Notes under the pieces: model-generated
Databases searched by the model: none
What the model saw: the letters and a program-made list of their open reading frames with translations, nothing else
What the model was told of the DNA's origin: nothing
NCBI GenBank assembly: GCA_019090765.1
Contig: JAHRVJ010000182.1
Coordinates: 1 to 8,819, forward strand
Length of the DNA: 8,819 nucleotides
Source of the DNA: Ilumatobacteraceae bacterium
GTDB taxonomy: Bacteria > Actinomycetota > Acidimicrobiia > Acidimicrobiales > Ilumatobacteraceae
Reading direction: 5' to 3'
Part shown: piece after piece, positions 1 through 7,045 of the stretch
Layout: the number at the start of each line of letters is the position of its first letter
Position numbering within the stretch: position 1 is the stretch's first letter
Position numbers and translations under genes: made by a program

Positions 1-167
1 CCCTCAACTGAGGGTTCCAATCCGAAGAGAGCAACCGGGTGATCTTGCACGAGAACCGCAATTCCGCGGTCACCTCTTACTTTGTCGACGCGGCAAACTC
101 TCGTCCAATGGTGTTCTCTGGGATTCGTTGACTGAACTGCGGTGGATTCACGGATGACGGTTGACAC
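1..167 (-). CDS. nirD: Nitrite reductase (NAD(P)H) small subunit NirD, N-terminal part (runs off the left edge)
   Basis: Reading leftward from a GTG at 165-167, the frame stays open to the window edge and gives 55 residues. After about 20 variable residues it reads WTRVCRVDKV, then RGIAVLVQDHPVALFGLE. This is the usual start of the NirD Rieske-like [2Fe-2S] fold: a W-x-x-V-C opening strand, then G-x-A-x-L-V and V-A-L-F strands. NirD is about 110 residues, so roughly half is missing here. The start is supported by an AGGAG at 173-177, five bases upstream. The gene lies 80 nt downstream of nirB on the same strand, the usual nirB-nirD order. NirD partners NirB in the cytosolic reduction of nitrite to ammonium. 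In many assimilatory NirD proteins the Rieske cluster ligands are absent, and whether they are present here cannot be seen. The identity is drawn from motif and context, and I am fairly sure of it. Confidence 0.85.
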   Translation of the reverse strand, partial: MSTVIRESTAVQSTNPREHHWTRVCRVDKVRGDRGIAVLVQDHPVALFGLEPSVE

Positions 168-172
168 GGTTG

Positions 173-177
173 CTCCT
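173..177 (-). promoter_or_regulatory. Ribosome binding site of nirD
   Basis: On the minus strand this reads AGGAG within AAGAGGAG, followed by a five-base spacer and the GTG start at 165-167. It decides the start of nirD, because no ATG lies nearby in that frame. Confidence 0.7.
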
Positions 178-179
178 CT

Positions 180-210
180 TACAAGTGATGACACGGGGTA
201 CAAGTGATGA
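180..210. repeat. Two direct copies of a 12-mer in the nirB-nirD gap
   Basis: TACAAGTGATGA occurs at 180-191 and again at 199-210, separated by seven bases (period 19). On the minus strand, the direction of transcription, each unit reads TCATCACTTGTA. The second unit met in that direction ends directly against the nirD ribosome binding site. A shorter TGACACGG is also shared between 162-169 and 189-196. The array lies wholly in the spacer between nirB and nirD. It could be a protein or RNA-binding site, or a scar of an insertion sequence end, since the longer unit TGTCATCACTTGTA begins with TGT as many transposon ends do. Neither reading is proven. Confidence 0.7.
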
Positions 211-247
211 AACGGATCGGGACGGGAATTTGGTAGGCGGCGCCGGA

Positions 248-2719
248 CTAGGCAGGAACGTTTTGACCCCGCTCACGGATCCAGATCGGAGTTGAGTTCA
301 CGTCTGGGGCATTGACGAACTCGACGAAGTGTTCAAGGCGGTCGGGTTGTTTGAGGGTGGCGGACCACTCGCATTCGTAGGTAGCAACGTGACGGGCCAT
401 GTCGGCCTCAAGTTCTTCGGACAGACCCAAGCTGTCGTCGATGATCACGCTCCGCAAGTAGCCGATACCGCCGTCAAGGCCTTCGATCCATGTCGATGTT
501 CGTTCAAGCCGATCCGCGGTCCGGATGTAGAACATCAAGTACCGGTCGAGATAAGCAATCAGATCGTCGTCGCTGAGGTCAACGGCGAATAGTTCGCCAT
601 GGCGGGGCACCCGACCGCCGTTGCCCCCGAGGTAGAGGTTCCATCCAGCCTCTGTGGCAATGATCCCGAAGTCCTTCGACATGGCCTCGGCGCACTCACG
701 GGCACAGCCCGACACTGCCGACTTGAGCTTGTGTGGCGAACGTAGGCCCCGGTATCGAAGTTCGAGTCGAATCGCCATCGCTACCGAATCCTGCACCCCG
801 TATCGGCACCAGGTGCTACCCACACAGGACTTCACCGTTCGCAAGGCCTTGCCATAAGCATGGCCCGATTCGAGGCCAGCCTCAATCACTCGCTCCCAGA
901 TCAGGGGCAGCTGATGCAATTGCGCGCCCAGCAAATCGATGCGTTGGCCGCCGGTGATCTTCGTGTACAGATCAAAGTCACGGGCGATCTCACCCAACGC
1001 GATCAGTTGCTCCGGAGTGATCTCGCCACCCGGCACTCGGGGGATAACCGAGTAGGTGCCGTTGTTCTGCATGTTTGCCAATGCGTGATCGTTGGTGTCT
1101 TGCAGTGACGCCTGATCGCCATCGAGTACGTAGCCAGTACTCATCGAAGCCAAGATCGACCCGACCGTGGGTCTGCAAATATCGCAGCCACGACCGTACC
1201 CATGAGCGTTCAGCACTTCGGCCCAGGTTGAGTGACCGTGAACATGAATCAGGCCAAACAGTTCCTGACGGGTGTACGCGAAGTGTTCACAGAGCGCCGT
1301 GCTGACCTCAACTCCGAGGAGCTCCAAGTTCTCGTTTAGCAACTTCGCAACCGACGGGAGGCAACCGCCACATCCGGTGCCGACAGCGGTGCCGGTTTTG
1401 AGCGAGGCGATCTCCCGACACCCCGCTCCAACCGCTCCTCGCACATCACCGTACGTCACGTTGTTGCACGAGCAGATCTGGGCCGAGTCAGGGATCTCCA
1501 ACTCGACTGGCCCACCGAGGCCTTCAGGCAATACGAGCTGCGCCACATTGGCTGGCGACTCCATCAGCCCGTCGGCCATCGCATCGAAGGCGGAATAGCC
1601 AGACACGTCGCCGACGAGAACACCGCCGACCACCACGCCGTCACGCAGCGAAAGCCGTCGATGAATCTTGCTCAGCGGGTCGGAGTAGACAACAGCATCG
1701 TCGGCCTCTGTTCCGGTTCCGAAGCTGGCCATCTCGACGCCGAACAACTTCAACTTGGTCGACAAGCTGGCGCCAGTGAACTCGCGCAGGGAATTGCCTG
1801 AGAGCCGCCCGACGAGCGCTTCGGCCATCCGGTACCCGGGTCCGACGAGGCCATAAAGCATGTCTCGGTGACACGCCACTTCACCGATCGCTGAGATCGC
1901 CGGATCAGAAGTGGATAGCGAGTCGTCGACGACTATTCCGCCGCGTTGCCCAATTTCGAGCCCGGCGTTCTCGGCCAGTTGGTGGCGAGGGCGGATGCCG
2001 GCGGAGAACACGACCAGCTCGCAGTCGAGCACGTCACCGCTGTCTTGCCGGAGCCCGGTCACGCCATCGCTGGAGCCCTCGATTTCTGCGGTCGCGAAGT
2101 CGAAATGGCAGGTGACCCCCAACTCGTCGATCCAACGACCGAGCATGCTCGACGCCGCGGGGTCGAGCTGTTGGGGCATCAGTCGATCGGCCATCTCCAC
2201 AACATGAGTTTCCAAACCGAGATGATCGAGCGCGTTCGCGGCTTCGAGCCCGAGCAGGCCGCCCCCAATGACTACACCCTTGCTCCTCCCCTTCGCCCAT
2301 GATCCGATGAGCTCCAGGTCGTCGAGTGTGCGATAAACGAAGCAGCCCGGCAAGTCGCTTCCGACAACCGGGGGAACAAACGGTGCCGAGCCGGTCGCGA
2401 TTACGAGATGTTCGTAGGGGAGCTCGTCGCCACTATCGACCAGCACGGTGTGTGCCGAGCGGTTGATCGACTCGACACGTTGACCGAAACGGAACGCAAC
2501 CCCCGCGTCTTGGAGACCCGCGACATCGCACAGGTTCAGATCGGCCGTAGTGGCGCCGTCGAATACCGACGAGAGGGCCACGCGGTCGTAGGCGGCTACG
2601 GGCTCCTCGCCAATAACCGTCACGTCCCAAACTTCGCAGCCACCGGCGCGCACGAACTCGTCAACGAATCGTTGACCTACCATTCCGTTGCCGATGATCA
2701 CGAGCGGGCGCCTTGCCAT
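248..2719 (-). CDS. nirB: Assimilatory nitrite reductase (NAD(P)H) large subunit NirB
   Basis: This is the catalytic subunit that passes electrons from NAD(P)H through FAD, a [2Fe-2S] centre and a [4Fe-4S]-siroheme centre to reduce nitrite to ammonium in the cytosol. Residues 1-300 are a pyridine nucleotide-disulfide oxidoreductase module with GNGMVG at 10-15 for FAD and GGGLLG at 152-157 for NAD(P)H. A BFD-like [2Fe-2S] domain follows with C416, C418, C450 and C453. A further C512-x2-C515 pair precedes the sulfite/nitrite reductase half. The siroheme/[4Fe-4S] ligands are C632 and C638 in SCVGSTWC, and C672 and C676 in GCAREC. At 823 residues it is the normal length for NirB and looks intact. 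The start is the ATG at 2717-2719, because an in-frame TGA (2720-2722) lies immediately before it. Its Shine-Dalgarno sequence is weak (GGA, eight bases upstream). nirD follows after 80 nt. Regulation probably acts through the palindromic region upstream. Confidence 0.97.
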   Translation of the reverse strand: MARRPLVIIGNGMVGQRFVDEFVRAGGCEVWDVTVIGEEPVAAYDRVALSSVFDGATTADLNLCDVAGLQDAGVAFRFGQRVESINRSAHTVLVDSGDELPYEHLVIATGSAPFVPPVVGSDLPGCFVYRTLDDLELIGSWAKGRSKGVVIGGGLLGLEAANALDHLGLETHVVEMADRLMPQQLDPAASSMLGRWIDELGVTCHFDFATAEIEGSSDGVTGLRQDSGDVLDCELVVFSAGIRPRHQLAENAGLEIGQRGGIVVDDSLSTSDPAISAIGEVACHRDMLYGLVGPGYRMAEALVGRLSGNSLREFTGASLSTKLKLFGVEMASFGTGTEADDAVVYSDPLSKIHRRLSLRDGVVVGGVLVGDVSGYSAFDAMADGLMESPANVAQLVLPEGLGGPVELEIPDSAQICSCNNVTYGDVRGAVGAGCREIASLKTGTAVGTGCGGCLPSVAKLLNENLELLGVEVSTALCEHFAYTRQELFGLIHVHGHSTWAEVLNAHGYGRGCDICRPTVGSILASMSTGYVLDGDQASLQDTNDHALANMQNNGTYSVIPRVPGGEITPEQLIALGEIARDFDLYTKITGGQRIDLLGAQLHQLPLIWERVIEAGLESGHAYGKALRTVKSCVGSTWCRYGVQDSVAMAIRLELRYRGLRSPHKLKSAVSGCARECAEAMSKDFGIIATEAGWNLYLGGNGGRVPRHGELFAVDLSDDDLIAYLDRYLMFYIRTADRLERTSTWIEGLDGGIGYLRSVIIDDSLGLSEELEADMARHVATYECEWSATLKQPDRLEHFVEFVNAPDVNSTPIWIRERGQNVPA

Positions 2720-2793
2720 TCAGCAATCCAAGCCGAAGCCCGTTGCAGCGCCGTCACCTATTGATGAACGCCCGATGACCAGGCCGCGCGGGA

Positions 2794-2822
2794 GAGATAG
2801 AAGCCTCGGTGAGAGTTCTCAC
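2794..2822 (-). promoter_or_regulatory. Weak candidate promoter for nirB
   Basis: On the minus strand GTGAGA (2817-2822, four of six matches to TTGACA) and TATCTC (2794-2799, three of six matches to TATAAT) are separated by 17 bases. The -35 candidate is one half of the palindrome at 2809-2822, so a bound regulator would cover it. The match is poor and could be chance. Confidence 0.2.
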
Positions 2823-2844
2823 ACGATCTCAATCTCGGTGAGAG
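2805..2844. promoter_or_regulatory. Putative operator upstream of nirB: palindrome plus repeated 11-mer
   Basis: CTCGGTGAGAG occurs at 2805-2815 and at 2834-2844, 29 bases apart. The first copy overlaps a perfect palindrome at 2809-2822, GTGAGA-GT-TCTCAC, with six-base arms. The second copy lies in a shorter inverted repeat, TCTC-GGT-GAGA, at 2833-2843. The palindrome is about 90-103 bp upstream of the nirB start. This spacing and symmetry suit a dimeric transcription factor bound at two sites. It does not resemble a GlnR box (GTnAC/GAAAC half-sites), so I cannot name the regulator. The repeats are seen directly; the operator role is inferred. Confidence 0.5.
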
Positions 2845-2885
2845 AAAACTGATTGGAACTGTGGTTCAGCGTGGCGCGCAAGCAG

Positions 2886-3593
2886 CTACTGAACGGGATC
2901 ACCATCAAACGGCAACACGACCGGGCGTCGCCAACCCAGGTTCTTCACCTTGCCACCGGGAGGCCAGTTGTTGGCCCGGCTGTAGGCCCACCATTCGAAG
3001 GGGTTGATGTAGTAGGAACACGACTCGATGACCTTGCCGAGGCGGTCGGAGCGACGCCGCAGTAGCCACACGATTACGCCAACGAACACCCCGAGCAACA
3101 TCCAGCCGACATACAAGACTGGAAAGAATGGACCGAACCAGCGAGCCTGCCAAACATGAACATTCTCATGGTTCGTGATGAGCCGCTGGCGGTGCGGCAA
3201 CGACGTGTCGCCGGCACCGCTGAGAACGTTGCCGAGCGTGATCGCAAAACCGCGCCGGGGCATAAATCCACGCTGGTAGACGTGCCGATTTGCACGCCGA
3301 CTGAGGCTGGCGTCGTAGCCGGGCTGCTTGGATAGCCCAGCCACAGCCTGCGAGAAGAGCGCCGCGAGAGTCATCGGGGTCGCCCACGTTGAGTCGAGCA
3401 CGAATGCAACGGGACCGTTGGCGCACCGCCAATCGTAGATTCCGCGCCACCCCGATATTGCGCCGTTGATTGCCGCCACCGCACCGATCGGGATCGCGAT
3501 CCCTAGAGGGCTACCAACCGCGGTACCGAGCACGGCCCCGGATACAGCAAGGGCGACAGCCTCTAGAAGACTGCCACCCTTGGCTTGTTCCAT
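2886..3593 (-). CDS. Membrane-associated hypothetical protein with an HExxH motif
   Basis: The protein has 235 residues. Residues 11-48 are a Gly/Ala-rich hydrophobic stretch, possibly one or two membrane segments. LDSTW (66-70) and NRHVYQRGF (102-110) look like conserved landmarks. H142-E143-N144-V145-H146 is an HExxH motif, followed by WQARWFGP and a hydrophobic helix at about 156-178. NPFEWWAY at 197-204 places a glutamate (E200) well downstream of HExxH, where a gluzincin-type peptidase would have its third zinc ligand. From this I infer a small membrane zinc-peptidase-like protein, but activity and substrate are unknown and HExxH alone is weak evidence. Similar HE-x-VH-x-Q proteins with a later NP[FW]E motif occur as uncharacterised proteins in Actinobacteria. 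It begins 12 nt after the Bax-inhibitor-like gene ends, so the two are probably cotranscribed. No clear ribosome binding site precedes the ATG. Confidence 0.8.
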   Translation of the reverse strand: MEQAKGGSLLEAVALAVSGAVLGTAVGSPLGIAIPIGAVAAINGAISGWRGIYDWRCANGPVAFVLDSTWATPMTLAALFSQAVAGLSKQPGYDASLSRRANRHVYQRGFMPRRGFAITLGNVLSGAGDTSLPHRQRLITNHENVHVWQARWFGPFFPVLYVGWMLLGVFVGVIVWLLRRRSDRLGKVIESCSYYINPFEWWAYSRANNWPPGGKVKNLGWRRPVVLPFDGDPVQ

Positions 3594-3605
3594 GATCGCT
3601 GAAGA

Positions 3606-4418
3606 TCAGTTTCGTAGGTAAGAAAGCAGACGCAGAACCTCGAGGTAAAGCCACACGAGTGTGACCACAAGCCCAAGTGCGCCGACCCACTCATAGGCCT
3701 TCGGTAACCCGGCATTGGCGCCACGTTCAATGAAGTCGAAGTCGAGGGCCAAGTTCATCGCCGCTAGTCCGCAGACGAACACCGAAAACAGAATGCTGAG
3801 GGCCATGTTGTCGCCGTTGAGGAAAGGCAACGAGCCACCAAACATGCTGAAGATGAACGAACCGAGATAAAGCACCATGACGCCCATCGTGGCGAAGATG
3901 ACGTTGCGGCGGAACTTGTCGGTGACTTTGATGATCCGGGTGCGATAGAGCACCAGCATCACTGCGAACACCGAGGCGGTAGCAAGCACTGCTTGCAGCA
4001 CGATGCCGTTATAGAAGGTCTCGTAGCCCTTCGAAATCGCACCGACGGCAAAGCCATAACCGATCGAGTAGATGGGGCCAAGAACTCGGGCGAGGTTTGG
4101 CTTGGACATCGAAATGATGACCGCGATGAAACCGACAACGATGCCAACCATCGCCAGCGGCGGGAAGGAATACGTCTCGACTCCGTCGGAAGTGGTCGGA
4201 CCGTCAGCGGCCCCCCAGCCGAACGACGCCGATACCAGCAGCAAGATCAGCAGCACCGCCGAAGCCGTGATCGTGCCGTTGACTGTCATCGATTTCTGCC
4301 AGCCACTGACCGGTCCGTCGTTGACCGGCTTGGTCTGGACGTGCGAGCCGGCTTCAGGGGCAGCCCAAGACTGAGACGCGTTCTTGAACGACTCTTCGTT
4401 TAGGAGTGGATTTGGCAT
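3606..4418 (-). CDS. Bax inhibitor-1/YccA family membrane protein
   Basis: This is an integral inner-membrane protein of about seven helices, roughly at residues 51-68, 86-104, 110-128, 138-157, 172-192, 205-226 and 243-263. Members related to Bax inhibitor-1 include pH-sensitive calcium-leak channels (BsYetJ) and YccA, which modulates the FtsH protease; the role here is unknown. Family marks are the opening MPNPLLNEESF, MTVNGTI (44-50) before helix 1, and LALDFDFIERG (223-233), whose aspartates D226 and D228 fit the paired acidic residues of the last helices. I chose the ATG at 4416-4418 because bacterial members of this branch begin M-x-NP. An in-frame ATG at 4491-4493 would add 25 residues that do not look conserved and use less typical codons. 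GGA eight bases upstream is a modest Shine-Dalgarno sequence for the chosen start. The HExxH protein follows after 12 nt, as in an operon. Confidence 0.9.
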   Translation of the reverse strand: MPNPLLNEESFKNASQSWAAPEAGSHVQTKPVNDGPVSGWQKSMTVNGTITASAVLLILLLVSASFGWGAADGPTTSDGVETYSFPPLAMVGIVVGFIAVIISMSKPNLARVLGPIYSIGYGFAVGAISKGYETFYNGIVLQAVLATASVFAVMLVLYRTRIIKVTDKFRRNVIFATMGVMVLYLGSFIFSMFGGSLPFLNGDNMALSILFSVFVCGLAAMNLALDFDFIERGANAGLPKAYEWVGALGLVVTLVWLYLEVLRLLSYLRN

Positions 4419-4783
4419 AGATTCCAATTCTAACGGGTCGCATCGTGAAGGAAACCGCGATCCGCTTGTAGTAGCTAGTGGCTCTTCGGCCATCAGAATC
4501 CGTTACCGAATCGGACAATAGGCTGGCCCTTACTGGCCTCAGCGGGAGTATCGCTATTAGAGATGGCACCCATCACATCATCTAGACAAGCGATATTTCG
4601 CCCGGGTTGGCGATCATGTGTTGGCCCATCGAGCCTCGTCGGTATCGTGACCGAAGTCTCGTGACAACGAGGGTGCAGTTTGGTTGCGGCAGCTGTCAAG
4701 AGACTCCCTCACCCCTATTTCCTACACGTCGAGGACGACTGTGATCGGCTTCGACATCCGACGAACAACTTAGGAGCACGCTG
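4419..4783. other. Divergent intergenic region between the Bax-inhibitor-like and sigma-factor genes
   Basis: These 365 bases separate two divergently transcribed genes and must hold both promoters. I see no tRNA, no long repeat and no convincing open frame. A short hairpin, CTCGT-GACA-ACGAG, lies at about 4660-4673. A poor sigma-70 pair for the plus strand, CTGTCA and TATTTC 17 bases apart, lies at about 4693-4721. The part at 4419-4493 could be coding only if the upstream start of the Bax-inhibitor-like gene is used. Confidence 0.6.
4772..4776 (+). promoter_or_regulatory. Ribosome binding site of the sigma factor gene
   Basis: AGGAG lies seven bases before the GTG at 4784-4786 and fixes that codon as the start. 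No ATG in frame offers a better choice. Confidence 0.75.
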
Positions 4784-5722
4784 GTGGCTAAAGATCGTGT
4801 CGACCGGGATGACGAAGATCTCGTCCGTCTCTACCTCACCGACATCGGGCAGTACACGTTGCTGACCAAAGACGACGAGGTCCGACTCGCAAAAGCAATT
4901 GAAGCTGGTAACGAGGCTGGCGCCGCGCTTGGGGATGAGAATACCAAACTCACTGCCGCCAAGAAGCGCGAGCATCGCCGCATCCAACGCAAGGGCGAAA
5001 AGGCTGAGCGTCAGTTCGTCCAATCGAACCTGCGTCTCGTGGTTTCGATCGCTAAGAAGTACCAGGCCTCGGGCCTCCCCCTGCTCGACCTGATTCAAGA
5101 GGGCAACCTCGGCCTAATGCACGCCGTCGAAAAGTTCGACTGGCGCAAGGGATTCAAGTTCTCCACCTATGCAACCTGGTGGATTCGCCAGGCGATCACC
5201 CGCGGTATCGCCAACACTGGCCGCACGATCCGCCTGCCGGTCCACGCTGGCGACACGCTGGCCCGGCTGCAGAAGGCGCGTTCGCGTCTTGAGTTGAAGT
5301 TCGGCCGCCCGGCAACGCTCTCAGAGCTGGCCAAAGAAGTCGAAATGCCTGAAGACAAAGTGACCGAAGCGCTGCGGTTCGCCGCAGAGCCATTGTCGCT
5401 TTCCGAGCCGCTTCGCGAAGACGGCGATGCCGAACTTGGCGACGTTGTCGAAGATCGCTCAGCCGAGTCACCGTTCGAAGTAGCTGCCACCGCGCTGCTG
5501 CCCGACGAAATCACTCGGCTCCTTGCACCGCTCGATGAGCGCGAGCGCGAGATCCTGAAGCTCCGCTTCGGCCTCGACCGTGGCGAGCCCCGCACTCTCG
5601 AAGAGGTCGGCGAGCACTTCAAGCTCACTCGTGAGCGGATCCGTCAGATCGAAGCGCGAGCAATGAGCAAGCTGCGCCACCCGTCAAGCGACACCGGCGC
5701 CCGCGACCTGCTTGCCGTCTAG
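4784..5722 (+). CDS. RNA polymerase sigma-70 factor, primary-like (group 1 or 2, RpoD/SigA/SigB type)
   Basis: This promoter-recognition subunit of RNA polymerase has 312 residues and carries all core sigma regions. Region 1.2 is at about 11-42 (VRLYLTDIGQYTLLT). A charged linker at about 50-75 follows. Region 2 at about 76-147 holds FVQSNLRLVVSIAKKY, DLIQEGNLGLMHAVEKFDW and the DNA-melting/-10 helix FSTYATWWIRQAI. Region 3 is at about 150-230 and begins RTIRLPVH. Region 4 at about 239-300 carries the -35 helix-turn-helix, ending LTRERIRQIEARAMSKLRHP. It lacks the long N-terminal region 1.1 extension of many housekeeping factors, so it may be a group 2 factor (SigB/HrdB-like) or a compact principal one. 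Deciding needs a count of paralogs in the genome. The GTG start has a good AGGAG. No hairpin terminator is visible after the TAG. Confidence 0.95.
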   Translation: MAKDRVDRDDEDLVRLYLTDIGQYTLLTKDDEVRLAKAIEAGNEAGAALGDENTKLTAAKKREHRRIQRKGEKAERQFVQSNLRLVVSIAKKYQASGLPLLDLIQEGNLGLMHAVEKFDWRKGFKFSTYATWWIRQAITRGIANTGRTIRLPVHAGDTLARLQKARSRLELKFGRPATLSELAKEVEMPEDKVTEALRFAAEPLSLSEPLREDGDAELGDVVEDRSAESPFEVAATALLPDEITRLLAPLDEREREILKLRFGLDRGEPRTLEEVGEHFKLTRERIRQIEARAMSKLRHPSSDTGARDLLAV

Positions 5723-5794
5723 CTCGCGGTTCAACTCGGCCCCTCACCCGAAACCCGTCCGCCTGTTGATAGCGGGGTATGGCATCGTTTGGGT

Positions 5795-7027
5795 GTGAGC
5801 ACATTCGATATTCGCCCTGTCACCAGCAACGAGCAGCGCGCGGCCACCAACACCGTCCGCGCCGCGCTGCTAACCGGAGCAGCCAACGATGAGGTTCTGG
5901 CCGAGGAACGAGAGACAGCCGGTGAAGGTGACTTCCTTGCCGCCTGGGAAGGTGACCGCTGCGTCGGCCATGTCGGCGCGTTTCATTTCGACACCACCGT
6001 TCCGGGAGGGGATCGCCTCTCAACCGCTGGTGTCACCGATGTTGGAGTCCTACCGACCCACACCCGGCGCGGTCTACTGACCGCGCTGATCGAACAGCTG
6101 CTGGGCAATGCTCGCGATGCCGGAACCGTGTTGGCCAGTCTGCGAGCGAGCGAGTCTCCTATCTACGGTCGCTTCGGGTTCGGATTGGCGGGCGACACGG
6201 TGGCCGCAGTAATCAACCCTCGCCGAGCACGACCACTGCGCTTCGAACGGCAACCGGGCACAATGCGGCTACTCGAAATCGGCGAAGTGTTGACGACCGT
6301 CCCGCCGATCTACGAGGAGTCCAGATGGCGGGTCGGAACTGTCAACCGCAACGAGTGGCTTTGGAAATTTCGCCTGCGAACCGCGAGCGAACCGAATAAG
6401 GAGCGGCATGGCAAAGGCGTCTACGTCGCTGTCCACACCAACACCGAAGGCGAAGACGACGGGTATGTCCACTACGAGACGGAATGGGATGAGGGCTACG
6501 CGTGCAACATTGGCGGCAAGGGACGAGTCCTTGATCTGGCAGGCACGACACCCGATGTCGAGTTGGCCCTATGGGAGTACATCATCGGCATCGACCTCGT
6601 AGAAAGCTGGCAGGCCGAACCGCGGCCGGTCGATGATCCGATTCGCCTGGCGATGTACGACGTTCGCGCCTACGAGACCCGGCAACGCCTCGACGAACAA
6701 TGGGTACGCCTGCTCGATGTTGATGCCGCACTATCCAAGCGCAGCTACGGCCCAACAGATCGAGAAGTGATCATTGAGGTCACCGACCCGATGTTCGCGG
6801 AGAACAACGGCAACTGGACGATCTCTGAATCAGGGGCCCAACGAACCGACCGCGCCGCCGACCTAGGCGTCGACATCGCGACGGTCTCGGCCACCTATAT
6901 GGGTGGCGTTGGGTGGACCGACCTCGCGGCCTCCGGGCTGCTCCCTAATGCCAGCGCGCGGGCGGTAGCCGACCTCGACTTTCTGTTCGCGATTCGACCC
7001 GCACCCTTTTCGGGCACGATGTTCTAG
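5795..7027 (+). CDS. Eis-like GNAT family N-acetyltransferase
   Basis: This 410-residue protein has the layout of the Eis family (named from mycobacterial enhanced intracellular survival): two GNAT-like folds, then a sterol-carrier-like (SCP2) C-terminal domain. The acetyl-CoA site is VGVLPTHTRRGLLTALI (83-99), with the RRGLL pyrophosphate loop. Y124 in SPIYGRFGFG matches the catalytic tyrosine of Eis (Tyr126 in M. tuberculosis). The chain ends in phenylalanine (RPAPFSGTMF), as in Eis, where the free C-terminal carboxylate acts in catalysis. Eis enzymes acetylate amines of aminoglycosides and of protein or polyamine substrates; the natural substrate here is unknown. I chose GTG 5795, giving MSTFDIRPVT. 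A TTG at 5789 would add two residues. No Shine-Dalgarno sequence is evident, and a TATGGC at 5778-5783 just upstream makes a nearly leaderless transcript possible. The sigma gene ends 72 nt upstream, so readthrough from it is also possible. Confidence 0.9.
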   Translation: MSTFDIRPVTSNEQRAATNTVRAALLTGAANDEVLAEERETAGEGDFLAAWEGDRCVGHVGAFHFDTTVPGGDRLSTAGVTDVGVLPTHTRRGLLTALIEQLLGNARDAGTVLASLRASESPIYGRFGFGLAGDTVAAVINPRRARPLRFERQPGTMRLLEIGEVLTTVPPIYEESRWRVGTVNRNEWLWKFRLRTASEPNKERHGKGVYVAVHTNTEGEDDGYVHYETEWDEGYACNIGGKGRVLDLAGTTPDVELALWEYIIGIDLVESWQAEPRPVDDPIRLAMYDVRAYETRQRLDEQWVRLLDVDAALSKRSYGPTDREVIIEVTDPMFAENNGNWTISESGAQRTDRAADLGVDIATVSATYMGGVGWTDLAASGLLPNASARAVADLDFLFAIRPAPFSGTMF

Positions 7028-7045
7028 ATCTGTAGCTGCCCGATG

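Noticed and set aside
1..157. A plus-strand frame open for about 52 codons at the left edge, which might be the end of another gene.
   Set aside because: It has no recognisable motif and overlaps the much better supported nirD fragment on the other strand.
4493..4699. A 68-codon minus-strand open frame whose TGA overlaps the upstream ATG (4493) of the Bax-inhibitor-like gene, as in translational coupling.
   Set aside because: It begins with TTG, has no ribosome binding site, mixed codon use and no recognisable motif, and the coupled ATG is probably not the true start.
4694..4699. A perfect TTGACA on the minus strand in the divergent intergenic region.
   Set aside because: At 16-18 bases downstream the sequence is GC-rich (around GCACCC) and offers no -10 element.
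5167..5628. A 153-codon minus-strand open frame inside the sigma factor gene.
   Set aside because: It is Ser/Arg-rich low-complexity translation, typical of the antisense of a high-GC gene, and the plus-strand sigma factor is unambiguous.
7028..7045. A possible shared terminator between the convergent acetyltransferase and acyl-CoA dehydrogenase genes.
   Set aside because: The 18 bases hold no hairpin or T-run, so no terminator can be supported there.
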